The notes under the pieces: model-generated
Database searches by the model: none
The model's input: only the letters and a program-made list of their open reading frames with translations
Told to the model about the DNA's origin: nothing
Source: Schaalia suimastitidis DSM 15538
Lineage (GTDB): Bacteria; Actinomycetota; Actinomycetes; Actinomycetales; Actinomycetaceae
Reading direction: 5' to 3'
Assembly (NCBI RefSeq): GCF_000429105.1
Contig: NZ_AUBF01000009.1
Location: forward strand, 62,001-126,000
Length of the DNA stretch: 64,000 bases
In this document: in pieces, positions 56,232 through 64,000 of the stretch
Numbering within the stretch: the first letter of the stretch is position 1
How the letters are laid out: each line of letters opens with the position of its first letter
Translations under genes and position numbers: made by a program

Positions 56232-56293
56232 ATATGCTCGCGGTGGGTGCGAGGGTATCCCACGTGCTCACCGTGAGCATATCGCCCTATGAT
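56232..56293 (+). promoter_or_regulatory. Inverted repeat and leaderless promoter of the ECF sigma gene
   Basis: ATATGCTCGCGGTG (56232-56245) and CACCGTGAGCATAT (56269-56282) are inverted repeats with one mismatch and a 23-nt gap. TATGAT (56288-56293) lies 6 nt before GTG 56300. The right arm covers the region expected for a -35 element, so a dimeric regulator could control this promoter. Nearer to dipZ lie two GGTAAGGCCCCCGGGCTGGG-like direct copies. Confidence 0.65.
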
Positions 56294-56299
56294 AACTAA

Positions 56300-56854
56300 G
56301 TGAGTTTTCGAGTAACTACTGTCGATGAGATGCTCCTCGTTCGTATCGGACGAGGTGACACGGAGGCATTCGAGCGCTTTTACGACGCATGGTCCGGACG
56401 CCTATTCGCGCTCATCCTCCAAATCCTTGTGGATCACGCACAATCTGAGGAAGTCTTACAGGAAGTGTTTCTGGAAGTATGGAGGCAAGCATCATCATAT
56501 GATCCGCAGCGAGGAAGCGCCCAGGCATGGGTGGTGACCCTGGCTCGCCGCCGCGCAATCGACCGCGTGCGGGCGAGCCAAGCTCACCGCGACCGTGAAG
56601 CAAAAATCCCACACGCCAGTGCCGACTATGATCAAACGGTAGAAAAGGTTGAAGAACGTATGGTCCAAGAAGAAGTACGACATATGCTCAAAGAACTGGG
56701 TGAACCCTACCGTTCGACAATTATCCTGGCTTACTTCACGGGTCTGAGCCACGCACAAATTGCACAGGTCACGCACACTCCGCTTGGCACAGTGAAAACA
56801 CGGATACGGGACGGTCTGTCCCGAATGAGACAATGGATGGAGGCGCAACGATGA
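56300..56854 (+). CDS. ECF sigma factor (SigK-like)
   Basis: This 184-aa RNA polymerase sigma factor has region 2 (residues 14-85: RGDTEAFERFYDAWSGRLFA, SEEVLQEVFLEVWRQ) and region 4 (about 125-178: GEPYRSTIILAYFTGLSHAQ, GTVKTRIRDGLSRMRQW). The latter recognises -35 elements by helix-turn-helix. GTG 56300 lies 6 nt after TATGAT, so the mRNA is leaderless. It overlaps the anti-sigma gene (ATGA). Association with DipZ and a lipoprotein recalls the SigK-RskA-DipZ-MPT83 set of mycobacteria. Confidence 0.9.
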   Translation: MSFRVTTVDEMLLVRIGRGDTEAFERFYDAWSGRLFALILQILVDHAQSEEVLQEVFLEVWRQASSYDPQRGSAQAWVVTLARRRAIDRVRASQAHRDREAKIPHASADYDQTVEKVEERMVQEEVRHMLKELGEPYRSTIILAYFTGLSHAQIAQVTHTPLGTVKTRIRDGLSRMRQWMEAQR

Positions 56855-57690
56855 GCGACGAATTTGACGACATCACGAACGAGGCGGCCGCTGCCTTAGG
56901 CGCCTCACTGCGCCCGGTCGCCCCACCCCCTGCGATCAAAGCTGCACTGATGCGGGCCGTCACTTCAAGTGGGCAAGACGAGGCGTCGCCTCGTCAGGCA
57001 GCCCAGGCGGACGAAGCACGGCAGACGGACGGGGTAACAGAGCAGATGGATGGAGCAACGCTGACGGACGAAGCAGGGCAGACGGACAGTATCGGGCAGG
57101 CAAATGAGTCAGGGCGAATGGCTGAGCCAGCACAGACAGCCGAGTTAGCACAGGCGGATCGGTCAGCGGCCCAAGGTGCGCCTGCGCCCGTTACGCCACT
57201 GCGGCCTCGGCAATTCCGAACCTTTGCATTACGAGGCGTAGCCGCGGTCCTGCTTCTCCTTGCCGGTGCGGGCATTGGCCGGTGGAGCGCAATGGACTCA
57301 ATGGAACCGTCAATGCACTACGCGAAACTGAATCAAGCGCAAGACGTCGAACGTGTGGCTGACGTGATGCCTGATGGACACGTGGCAACACTGACATGGT
57401 CTCGTGGAATGGAGATGACTGCGCTGACACTACCGGCCGAACTTCAACAGTCTCACGGTTTGGCTCTACAGTTGTGGCGACGCCAAAACGGAGTGGTCAC
57501 ACCCTTAGGAATGTATTCACCCAGCAAAGGAACATCATTTTCCTTTATCGACATCATGCCCGAACCAGGTCTGGAAATCCTGGTCACAATTGAACCTGAA
57601 GGAGGCTCAGCACAGCCTTCAGGGGAGCCTGTAGTGGTACTCCGCGTGGCCGACGATACTCAGAAAGAGTCAACACTGGTGACAGCATAA
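56851..57690 (+). CDS. RskA-like membrane anti-sigma factor
   Basis: This 279-aa protein has a short N-terminal segment (about 45 aa) without the Cys/His zinc motif of many anti-sigma domains. A 55-residue disordered linker of Gln/Asp/Ala-rich degenerate repeats (QTDGVTEQMDGATLTDEAGQ) follows. It then has one transmembrane helix (FALRGVAAVLLLLAGAGIG, near 125) and an RskA C-terminal domain (LTLPAELQQSHGLALQLWR near 195, FIDIMPEPGLEILVTIEPEG near 235). It should bind its sigma at the membrane and be cleaved on signal. The very short sigma-binding part is unusual. Confidence 0.82.
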   Translation: MSDEFDDITNEAAAALGASLRPVAPPPAIKAALMRAVTSSGQDEASPRQAAQADEARQTDGVTEQMDGATLTDEAGQTDSIGQANESGRMAEPAQTAELAQADRSAAQGAPAPVTPLRPRQFRTFALRGVAAVLLLLAGAGIGRWSAMDSMEPSMHYAKLNQAQDVERVADVMPDGHVATLTWSRGMEMTALTLPAELQQSHGLALQLWRRQNGVVTPLGMYSPSKGTSFSFIDIMPEPGLEILVTIEPEGGSAQPSGEPVVVLRVADDTQKESTLVTA

Positions 57691-57821
57691 GCACATGAAG
57701 TGCCACAAAGGGTGCATGAGACAGCGTGACATGAGAGGCAGCGTTTTGTGGGAGGGGGGACTTTTGTGAAAGATAGGGGAGTTTCGTGGGAGATGGGGAC
57801 CTTTGTGGCAGGTGAGGCACT

Positions 57822-57862
57822 CGTGCTGGGTGGGAATGCCGTAGCAATGCCCACCCAGCACG
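57822..57862. terminator. Shared terminator between the RskA-like and GH16 genes
   Basis: CGTGCTGGGTGGG (57822-57834) pairs with CCCACCCAGCACG (57850-57862), a perfect 13-bp stem with a 15-nt loop. It lies between convergent genes; AGTTT follows on plus. Confidence 0.75.
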
Positions 57863-57866
57863 CAGT

Positions 57867-59189
57867 TTAGTTGCCTGAGTCGGCAAGATGCTCAATGACG
57901 TGTAAAGAACCAAGGTCAGGCGCATCCCCCGTTGGATTGGAGAAATGAACCGTGTTCCACCCTGCTTTTAGTGGTGCCTCGAAACCAACTTCGGCATAGT
58001 TTCCACCAAAGCTCCCAGAGTATAGACCTCGTAGAACAATCGGACTATCGTCGTTGACCGTGATGTGAACATCGCGGCGCTCGCCGCTACGGAAATCCAC
58101 GGCAAGACGGTAATTCCCGTCGGCTGGTGCCCATACTTGAGTGAGCGTCGCATCATTGCCTTCTCCGCCAAGCCAACGTGTTGAACCTTTTTCGGCGACC
58201 GTTTGGCCGCGTAGGAATCCATTATTGACTTGAACAGCGTAAGGAAGTGTCGGTTGTGCCTGGTATGCCCGGAAGTAATCGACCTCAAAGGTTTTCGGAT
58301 AGGGGGTGTGAGGGTCGAAAGGTCCTGTCCACGAACTCCCCATTTTTTCGTAGACACCTATGAATGTCATCATCGGGTAATCAGGAGATTGCCACGTGGA
58401 GTGCACGAGTTTGCCGTCGACGTACAGTTTCATGCCTGAGGGAAGCCATTCGAAACCGTAGGTATGCCACTGGCTGGTGAAATCTGAGCCGTCACCAAAA
58501 TGTGCTCGACTTGGCCAGAGTTTGAAGTAGTCTCCCCACGTGTGGGTGCTAAAGAGAGCTTCCTTTCCGCCGTACCGGCCCAGGATCTCAAAAATATCAA
58601 CCTCACCGGACTGTCGTGCCTGCGTATTGGCCCCGATAGGCTGATCTTGGTTGACGCCGGTCATCCACCACGCAGAGTGGACGCCACCGCCTGGTGCTGC
58701 TTTTGCTCGTAACTCAAAGTAGCCGTATTTTTGCAGATGCCCGCGGAATGGTTCGACGTGCTGCGCAACATTGGGATAGGAGGTCCAGCGGTGGATGTAA
58801 TCCTTGTTGAAAGTCTGGATGGACGAGATTTTGGTGTCGCCGTCTCTGGCGGGGTCCCACGGTGCGTCCTCGCGATTAATCGTGAGTTTAAGGGTACCGT
58901 TGTCAACCTGATAGCGCGCTTTCGTCCCCGGTGACGTTGACCAATGTGGAAGATATTCGTCACTAAATAGTTGGCGATTGATATCTGTCGAATTGAACTC
59001 TTCTGATGCTGTAATGACATAACCTGGCCGCTCAGGGGTCTGTGGGTCAATCAGCGAGGATGTAGGTGGGGGAAGTGGGCCGTTGATCGGTGCGCTATTT
59101 GCCGAGGCGGCATGCGGCAGGAGCGGTAGGGCAAGTGCACTTACGGCCAGCGTCGTGATCAGTGTGAAATGCCATTGTCTGGAGTGCAT
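57867..59189 (-). CDS. Secreted glycoside hydrolase family 16 protein with C-terminal CBM-like domain
   Basis: The 440-aa protein starts at ATG 59189 (AAAGGACACC upstream) with a signal peptide (LITTLAVSALALPLLPHAAS). The GH16 catalytic domain (about residues 50-310) has the nucleophile/acid motif GEVDIFEILG near residue 195 (ExDxxE). It also has HSAWWMTG and WHTYGFEWLPSGMKLYVDGK. GH16 enzymes cut beta-1,3 or 1,3-1,4-glucans, xyloglucans or galactans; the residues seen do not fix the substrate. A C-terminal beta-sandwich (about 330-440; PADGNYRLAVDF, LKAGWNTVHFSNP) looks like a CBM6/35 module. It lies downstream of the ROK gene. Confidence 0.88.
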   Translation of the reverse strand: MHSRQWHFTLITTLAVSALALPLLPHAASANSAPINGPLPPPTSSLIDPQTPERPGYVITASEEFNSTDINRQLFSDEYLPHWSTSPGTKARYQVDNGTLKLTINREDAPWDPARDGDTKISSIQTFNKDYIHRWTSYPNVAQHVEPFRGHLQKYGYFELRAKAAPGGGVHSAWWMTGVNQDQPIGANTQARQSGEVDIFEILGRYGGKEALFSTHTWGDYFKLWPSRAHFGDGSDFTSQWHTYGFEWLPSGMKLYVDGKLVHSTWQSPDYPMMTFIGVYEKMGSSWTGPFDPHTPYPKTFEVDYFRAYQAQPTLPYAVQVNNGFLRGQTVAEKGSTRWLGGEGNDATLTQVWAPADGNYRLAVDFRSGERRDVHITVNDDSPIVLRGLYSGSFGGNYAEVGFEAPLKAGWNTVHFSNPTGDAPDLGSLHVIEHLADSGN

Positions 59190-59263
59190 ATAGGTGTCCT
59201 TTCGTGACGACATTGTCGGTAGTGGTGTGTGCGAGGCACACGGCTTGGCGCGCATCGACTCAT

Positions 59264-60439
59264 TTAGTACTCACCTTCCCAAAGGGAACCTGGAGTGGGG
59301 GAGGGGAAATAATCGGCCTCATGGACGAGGCGCGCCAAGGCATCGTTGATTGCATCAAGCCCGTAGCGGGCTGCGCCGAGAATGATTTCTTTACCGGCGA
59401 GCTGTGAGGCGGTGATCGTCGGCATAAAGGGGCATATTTGTGAGAGTCGTTCCTCTAGGCCCGGCACAATGAGTTCTGAGTATGCGGCGAAACGGCCACC
59501 AAGGACAACGCATTGTGGGGCGAGCGCCAAGATCATGGCGGCTGTCCCCAGGCTGAGCACATCAATGTAGGCATCGATGGCAGCCAGTGCTTGCTGATCG
59601 CCTGCCTGTGCCGCTGGGAAGAGTTCGACCCGTGGAGGCTGACCCTTCGGGTACAGGTGTGTGGCAAAACATTCATTTTCGAGGTCGCGCCACTGTAACG
59701 CTGGAAGTTCCCCAATGAGCCCGGCGCTTCCTTGAAAGCCTCCGTGGACGCGGCCCGAGATTACGGCGGCGGCGCCTGTGCGTCGCCCAGCAAGGATATA
59801 TAGGACGTTGTCGAGACCTGCTGCCGCGCCTTTCCATGATTCGCCGCGCGCGCCAAGGGCGCAGTCACCAGCCACAATCGTTTTGGTTGACAGGGCGTGC
59901 GAGAGTGCCGAGGCAAGGTTTGTACCGACCCAGCCAGGCATTCCGTGACCGCCGAAGTAGGTGACTGTGCCGTCATGAACGATGCCTGGTGTGGCGACGG
60001 AGCAGATAAGGGTGCTTCCGGGAGCTGCTTCCTGTGCGTGCTTCGCTAAGGTGATGCCACGATCGAGGCGTTGCTGGGTTGGTGTCTCTTCCTGGCAGCT
60101 TTCCTCGTAATCGGTGAGGATCTCGCCATTCAGGGTTGTAGTCATTACGCCAATGTGGTGGGCACCAAAAGAGATGGCCAGAACATGTCCCGATGATGGT
60201 GCCAGGTGGTAGTAGCTAGCTGGACGGCCAAGTGACGACAAGGTGTCAGGTGGTGCTGTTTCACTGATCCAGCCCAGTGCCTTAAGGTCTGAGACCACTG
60301 CTTCGGCGCCGGGGCGCGTTAAATCACTCAGACGTGCTAGCTCGCTGATTGTTTGGGCAGATTGCGTGCAATGTGACAGGACGGAAGCCATATTTGCTCG
60401 GCGTTGAATACGTCGGCGAGCGGTGGGTGTGGTCGTCAT
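59264..60439 (-). CDS. ROK-family transcriptional regulator
   Basis: This 391-aa protein has an N-terminal winged helix (about residues 10-70: ISELARLSDLTRPGAEAVVS) and a ROK sugar-binding domain (about 90-385). The latter has GAHHIGVMTTTLNGEIL near 105, VATPGIVHDGTV near 155 and VLGGRFAAYSELIVPG near 330. The canonical CxCGxxGC zinc motif is replaced by LQWRDLENECFATHL, so the zinc site is largely missing. ATG 60439 has AAGGGGG upstream; longer frames are unsupported. It is divergent from the ABC importer and upstream of GH16, so it probably represses both. Confidence 0.85.
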   Translation of the reverse strand: MTTTPTARRRIQRRANMASVLSHCTQSAQTISELARLSDLTRPGAEAVVSDLKALGWISETAPPDTLSSLGRPASYYHLAPSSGHVLAISFGAHHIGVMTTTLNGEILTDYEESCQEETPTQQRLDRGITLAKHAQEAAPGSTLICSVATPGIVHDGTVTYFGGHGMPGWVGTNLASALSHALSTKTIVAGDCALGARGESWKGAAAGLDNVLYILAGRRTGAAAVISGRVHGGFQGSAGLIGELPALQWRDLENECFATHLYPKGQPPRVELFPAAQAGDQQALAAIDAYIDVLSLGTAAMILALAPQCVVLGGRFAAYSELIVPGLEERLSQICPFMPTITASQLAGKEIILGAARYGLDAINDALARLVHEADYFPSPTPGSLWEGEY

Positions 60440-60450
60440 TGTCGGCCCCC

Positions 60451-60481
60451 TTTTGACATACAAAAGAAACTTGCATAATAA
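60451..60481 (+). promoter_or_regulatory. Promoter and candidate ROK operator of the sugar importer
   Basis: TTGACA (60453-60458) and TAATAA (60476-60481) are 17 bp apart, a near-consensus promoter. An inverted repeat TTTTG-N5-CAAAA (60451-60465) overlaps the -35. It lies 11 nt from the ROK start in the divergent spacer, so it may control both directions. Confidence 0.65.
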
Positions 60482-60512
60482 TATCAGCACTGTTGACGGA
60501 ATGGGGATATCA

Positions 60513-61439
60513 ATGACGACTATTCTTTCACCCGCCTCCAAGAAGACGAGGAAAACGCGCACCAATGCGCGCGCACGGCATGAAAGCCTAGTGGCATTAG
60601 CTTTTATTGCACCCGCCTGCCTGGGATTCATCGTGTTCTACCTATTCCCAATGATGCGCGGTGTACAGATCAGTTTCACCGACTGGGACCTGTTGACTGC
60701 GCCGAAGTGGGTGGGCCTGGATAATTACACAACGCTGCTGGCCGACACCCATTTCCACAACGCCCTCCTCATCACCGCCACCTACGTGGTGGTCAATATC
60801 AGCACACAGACAGCCGCAGGTTTCGGTATTGCCCTACTGATGCAACGCATCAGCCAGTCAACCCTGGTCCGTTCGCTGCTCCTCGTGCCGTGGCTAGTAC
60901 CAAATGTCACCATCGCCGTGATCACACTGTTCATCCTTGACCCCAACGTTGGGCTACTCAACCACCTCATGGGATATATCGGCGTTGGCCCCATTGCCTT
61001 TTATGGGAACCCTGATATCGCCATCATCACGGTAGCTCTGGTGAACTCCTGGCGAAATATGGGCTACACAGCACTCCTCATCTTCGCGGGCATGCAGATC
61101 ATACCCAAGATGGTTTACGAAGCCGCTGAACTAGATGGCGCCAGTACGCTCCGCACCACCTTCTCAATCACACTGCCGCTAATCCGGCCCGTGCTGGTCA
61201 TGGTCGTCGTAGTGTCCATGATCGGTTCGTTCCAAATATTCGACACCGTGGCTGTCGCAACGAAAGGCGGGCCAATCGGCTCCACACGCGTCATCTACTT
61301 CTATATCTACGAAAAAGCCTTCCAACAAGGCCAAATGGGCTACGCCGCAGCCATGGCAGTCGCGCTGCTCATCATCATCCTTGCCATGACGTTGCTTCAA
61401 CTTCGTCTAACCCGCGCAACCGAAACAGACTTGGACTGA
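60513..61439 (+). CDS. Carbohydrate ABC transporter permease (MalF-like)
   Basis: This 308-aa protein has six transmembrane helices and a MalF-type EAA loop (YEAAELDGASTLRTTFSITL, near residue 210) that contacts the ATPase. The start is ATG 60513; ATG 60501 is also possible. It is first in a permease-permease-binding protein operon. No ATPase is encoded here, so a shared MsiK-type ATPase elsewhere is likely. Confidence 0.9.
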   Translation: MTTILSPASKKTRKTRTNARARHESLVALAFIAPACLGFIVFYLFPMMRGVQISFTDWDLLTAPKWVGLDNYTTLLADTHFHNALLITATYVVVNISTQTAAGFGIALLMQRISQSTLVRSLLLVPWLVPNVTIAVITLFILDPNVGLLNHLMGYIGVGPIAFYGNPDIAIITVALVNSWRNMGYTALLIFAGMQIIPKMVYEAAELDGASTLRTTFSITLPLIRPVLVMVVVVSMIGSFQIFDTVAVATKGGPIGSTRVIYFYIYEKAFQQGQMGYAAAMAVALLIIILAMTLLQLRLTRATETDLD

Positions 61440-61441
61440 CA

Positions 61442-62335
61442 ATGACACGTGGACAAAAGATCACAATAAAGCCGGGCAAAGTCATTGGATGGGCTACGCT
61501 TATCCTGCTCCTCGTCATCACACTCATCCCGTTTGTGTGGACTATTCGAACGGCATTTGTTCCCAACGCGCAGATTTTCAGCGGAGACTACTCGCTTATC
61601 CCGCAGGACGCGACCCTCGTCAACTTCAAACGTGTACTGGGTTTGGTGTCTGCAGAAGAAGACCTCGCAGCCGGCGGTGCAGGCGCCAAAATGTACTTCT
61701 GGTTGTACCTGCGAAACTCGATGATTTTTACAGCACTGCTGGTAATTGGGCAGGTCGTGACATCCTCGATGGCCGCCTATGCGTTCGCCCGCCTGCGCTT
61801 CCCCGGACGCGACAAGATCTTCGCAGTGCTGCTGACAGGCATGATGATTCCGCCAATCTTCATTGTGCTACCAAACTTTGTGCTCATTAAAAACCTTGGG
61901 CTACTCAACAGTTTCCTTGGATTACTTGCGCCGTATTTCTTCGTCAGCCCATTTGCCATCTTCTTCCTGCGGCAATTCTTCTTGTCAATTCCGCGTGAAG
62001 TAGAAGAAGCCGCCAAAGTTGACGGCGCCGGATACTGGCGCACTTTCCTTCGCATCATCCTCCCGATGAGTTCAGCACCGATCGCCACTATTTCCATCAT
62101 CCAAGCCGTTTTCGCTTGGAACGAGTACCTGTGGCCACAGTTGATTGGCAAAGACCACGCTGTGCGACTCCTCAACGTCGCGTTGGCGGTATTCCAACAA
62201 GCCTCACCATCGACCAGTCCAGACTGGGCAGGCCTCATGGCAGCGGCAACGCTGCAAACACTTCCAATGCTCATCGTCCTTCTACTTGTCGGAAAGAAAC
62301 TCGTGGGCTCCATTGGACTGACATCTGCCAAATAA
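61442..62335 (+). CDS. Carbohydrate ABC transporter permease (MalG-like)
   Basis: This 297-aa partner has six helices and the EAA loop REVEEAAKVDGAGYWRTFLR (near residue 185). A periplasmic loop follows helix 1. ATG 61442 begins 2 nt after the first permease stop, so the two are translationally coupled. Confidence 0.9.
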   Translation: MTRGQKITIKPGKVIGWATLILLLVITLIPFVWTIRTAFVPNAQIFSGDYSLIPQDATLVNFKRVLGLVSAEEDLAAGGAGAKMYFWLYLRNSMIFTALLVIGQVVTSSMAAYAFARLRFPGRDKIFAVLLTGMMIPPIFIVLPNFVLIKNLGLLNSFLGLLAPYFFVSPFAIFFLRQFFLSIPREVEEAAKVDGAGYWRTFLRIILPMSSAPIATISIIQAVFAWNEYLWPQLIGKDHAVRLLNVALAVFQQASPSTSPDWAGLMAAATLQTLPMLIVLLLVGKKLVGSIGLTSAK

Positions 62336-62364
62336 AAAACAAGAACCCCTCAAAGGAGAGACAC

Positions 62365-63729
62365 ATGAAAATCAGGCGAACACTTCTCGCATGTGCGGCA
62401 GTTACCGCGCTGGGCCTTGCTGCCTGCACGCCAGCAGAATTGCAAAACACCAGCGGTGGCGGTGGCTCCAGCGAAAGCGGCGGCACAACTATCACTTACA
62501 CGCTGTGGGACCCCAACCAAAAACCCGCATATGAAAAATGCGCTGCGAAATTCACTCAAAGCACAGGCATTAACGTCAATATTGAACAATCCGGTTGGGA
62601 TGACTACTGGCAAAACCTCACCACGTCACTGAACGCGGGAACTGCACCAGATGTTTTCACTAACCACGTTGCCTACTACCCGGAACTTGCCACCAAAGGC
62701 GTGCTACTGGACCTCAACCCGTTCTTAGAAAAAGACCCTGTCGACTTCAGTCAATATACCGGTGACCTTGCCAGCTTGTGGGAATATGACGGCCAACGTT
62801 TCGGCATTCCACAAGACTGGGACACCATCGCCCTGGTCTACAACGTCGAGGCAGTCAAAGCTGCCGGCATCGACCCCGGAACCTTAAAGGACCTCGACTG
62901 GAACCCCACCGACGGAGGCTCCTTCGGTAAACTCATTTCCCACCTGACGATTGACAAAAACGGTGTACGCGGCGACGAACCAGGCTTCGACAAAACACAG
63001 GTAGAAACCTACGGGTGGGGCTTGGAAACCGGAGGCGGCGTCGTCGGACAAGGCCCATGGTCGTGGTTGGCAATGTCCAATGGTTTCACCTACCTTGACA
63101 AGAACCCATTCGGTACTCGTTACCAGCTGGATGACCCGAAGCTTTCCGAAGCGCTGACCTGGTGGCAACAACAAATTGAAGCTGGTTTCGTCACCCCCGT
63201 TGAAGAGGCCGGTAACCTGGGCCTAGAACCGATGATGGAACAGAAGAAAGCGGCGCTTGTGCCCGATGGATCGTGGCGTATCAACTCTTGGGCCAACTCC
63301 CAAGCGCAGGATTTCGCATTCGCTCCGCTGCCGAAGGGACCTGAAGGCCGCAAGACCATTATTAACGGCATCGCTCCATCCATCACGAAAGACACCAAGC
63401 ATCCTGAGGAAGCATGGAAGTGGGTCCGTTTCCTTACCTCCAGCGAATGCCAAAGCATCATCGCCGACGAGGCCGTGGTCTTCCCCTCCATCACCGCCTA
63501 CTCCGAGGCTGCAGCTAAGGCACATGAAGCCAAGGGTGTTGACGTATCGGCTTATCTCGATATTGCGCGTGATCCCAACGCGCTGGAATACTACCCGATC
63601 ACCTTCAAAGCAGCTGAAATCAATGCCGAAGCAGGGCTTGTCATAGAACAAATCCAACGCGGTCAAGTCAAACCTGCCGACGCTTTGCCAGCGCTCAACG
63701 AGAAGATTAACGCGATCCTCGCCCAGTAG
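62365..63729 (+). CDS. Sugar-binding lipoprotein of the ABC importer
   Basis: This 454-aa family 1 extracellular solute-binding protein has a lipoprotein signal (LLACAAVTALGLAAC, Cys at residue 22), a Ser/Gly linker and a two-lobe binding fold (ITYTLWDPNQKPAYEK near 49; GTAPDVFTNHVAYYPELA near 95; KHPEEAWKWVRFLTS near 345). AAGGAGAGACAC precedes ATG 62365. It follows the second permease by 29 nt. The ligand is unknown, probably oligosaccharides released by the GH16 enzyme. Confidence 0.9.
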   Translation: MKIRRTLLACAAVTALGLAACTPAELQNTSGGGGSSESGGTTITYTLWDPNQKPAYEKCAAKFTQSTGINVNIEQSGWDDYWQNLTTSLNAGTAPDVFTNHVAYYPELATKGVLLDLNPFLEKDPVDFSQYTGDLASLWEYDGQRFGIPQDWDTIALVYNVEAVKAAGIDPGTLKDLDWNPTDGGSFGKLISHLTIDKNGVRGDEPGFDKTQVETYGWGLETGGGVVGQGPWSWLAMSNGFTYLDKNPFGTRYQLDDPKLSEALTWWQQQIEAGFVTPVEEAGNLGLEPMMEQKKAALVPDGSWRINSWANSQAQDFAFAPLPKGPEGRKTIINGIAPSITKDTKHPEEAWKWVRFLTSSECQSIIADEAVVFPSITAYSEAAAKAHEAKGVDVSAYLDIARDPNALEYYPITFKAAEINAEAGLVIEQIQRGQVKPADALPALNEKINAILAQ

Positions 63730-63737
63730 CGCACGGT

Positions 63738-63802
63738 GGTGCGGTGTACGCAACGAGTGTACGTGCACCGCACCCCACGCGCAGCGGCCTGTGTGCAGGC
63801 CG
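63738..63802. terminator. Two hairpins after the binding-protein gene
   Basis: GGTGCGGTG (63738-63746) pairs with CACCGCACC (63766-63774). CGGCCTG (63785-63791) pairs with CAGGCCG (63796-63802). Neither has a T-tract. The first may end the importer transcript. Nothing else is seen before 63925. Confidence 0.5.
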
Positions 63803-63924
63803 CGCGTTAGTGCGGCCAATGCTTTTCGCCTCGTCTGCGCCGCCAACGCACGACGGCCCAACCGTGCCGCACCTTTCCCACCTTCCACAGCTTCGCCTCG
63901 ATACGCACGGAGAAGTGCACGACG

Positions 63925-64000
63925 ATGAATATTCAACTCAGCCAATGTGATGGCATATGGCAACTGACCGGTGACATTGCCCTCGCCTATGACAGCGCTG
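63925..64000 (+). CDS. Start of an unidentified gene, cut by right edge
   Basis: ATG 63925 opens MNIQLSQCDGIWQLTGDIAL and continues to the edge. The W-x-L-x-G beginning resembles the N-terminal sugar-binding domain of GH2-type glycosidases, which would fit the carbohydrate locus, but 25 residues are not enough to decide. Confidence 0.4.
   Translation, partial: MNIQLSQCDGIWQLTGDIALAYDSA

Noticed and set aside
62116-62364. N-terminal extension of the binding protein back to 62116
   Set aside because: It overlaps the permease gene; ATG 62365 has a strong ribosome site and begins a lipoprotein signal.

Overview
This is a chromosomal window from a high-GC Gram-positive bacterium (Actinomycetota). 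It resembles the Actinomycetaceae more than the mycobacteria or streptomycetes. Support comes from actinobacterial marker genes (DUF3117, DUF3107, AdnA/AdnB, an RskA-like anti-sigma factor, a MiaE_2 ferritin-like protein), moderate GC, a full-length prfB without a programmed frameshift, and a tmRNA tag ending in LAA. I cannot name the species. Many promoters look leaderless: a TANNNT -10 box lies 6-7 nt before the ATG/GTG.

Layout. 1-8.2 kb: phospho-sugar mutase (cut by the edge, minus strand), tRNA-Gln, a short glmU lacking its acetyltransferase half, prs, a short rplY, a C39-like protein with purine nucleoside phosphorylase (minus), then dapE, a LOG-family protein and DUF3117. 8.3-14.2 kb: O-methyltransferase, Mrp, DUF1003 protein and a PRC/MgtE-N/CBS protein (minus), with a YflT-like protein and a zinc alcohol dehydrogenase on plus. 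14.5-19 kb: a large wall-anchored adhesin, a conserved palindrome that also occurs near 4.05 kb, and a small secreted protein followed by a small membrane protein. 19-28 kb: aminopeptidase P, PHP phosphoesterase, MarC, glycogen phosphorylase, a membrane-anchored AlbA_2 protein, tandem repeats, and a GntR/ABC operon with a palindromic operator. 28-39 kb: the DEAD-helicase / MiaE_2 / DUF3107 / AdnA / AdnB group (DNA end resection), then a phosphotransferase-fold protein that seems to lack catalytic residues.

39.3-44 kb: a Tad pilus cluster (TadA, TadB, TadC, a pilin-like peptide, two TadE-like and one TadG-like protein). 44-51 kb: glutamate dehydrogenase, then prfB-ftsE-ftsX-M23 hydrolase-smpB-ssrA, a translation-rescue and cell-division cluster. 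51.1-53.8 kb: a decayed prophage next to ssrA. It holds remnants of a portal protein and a terminase large subunit on minus, an intact EcsC/TerB-like gene between them on plus, and an ISL3-type transposase fragment.

53.8-57.7 kb: an extracytoplasmic redox locus with a Met/Lys/Asp repeat lipoprotein, a DipZ-like CcdA-thioredoxin protein, an ECF sigma factor and an RskA-like anti-sigma factor, with an inverted repeat at the sigma promoter. 57.8-64 kb: a carbohydrate locus with a secreted GH16 enzyme and a ROK regulator (minus), divergent from an ABC sugar importer (two permeases, a binding lipoprotein, no ATPase), and the start of another gene at the right edge.
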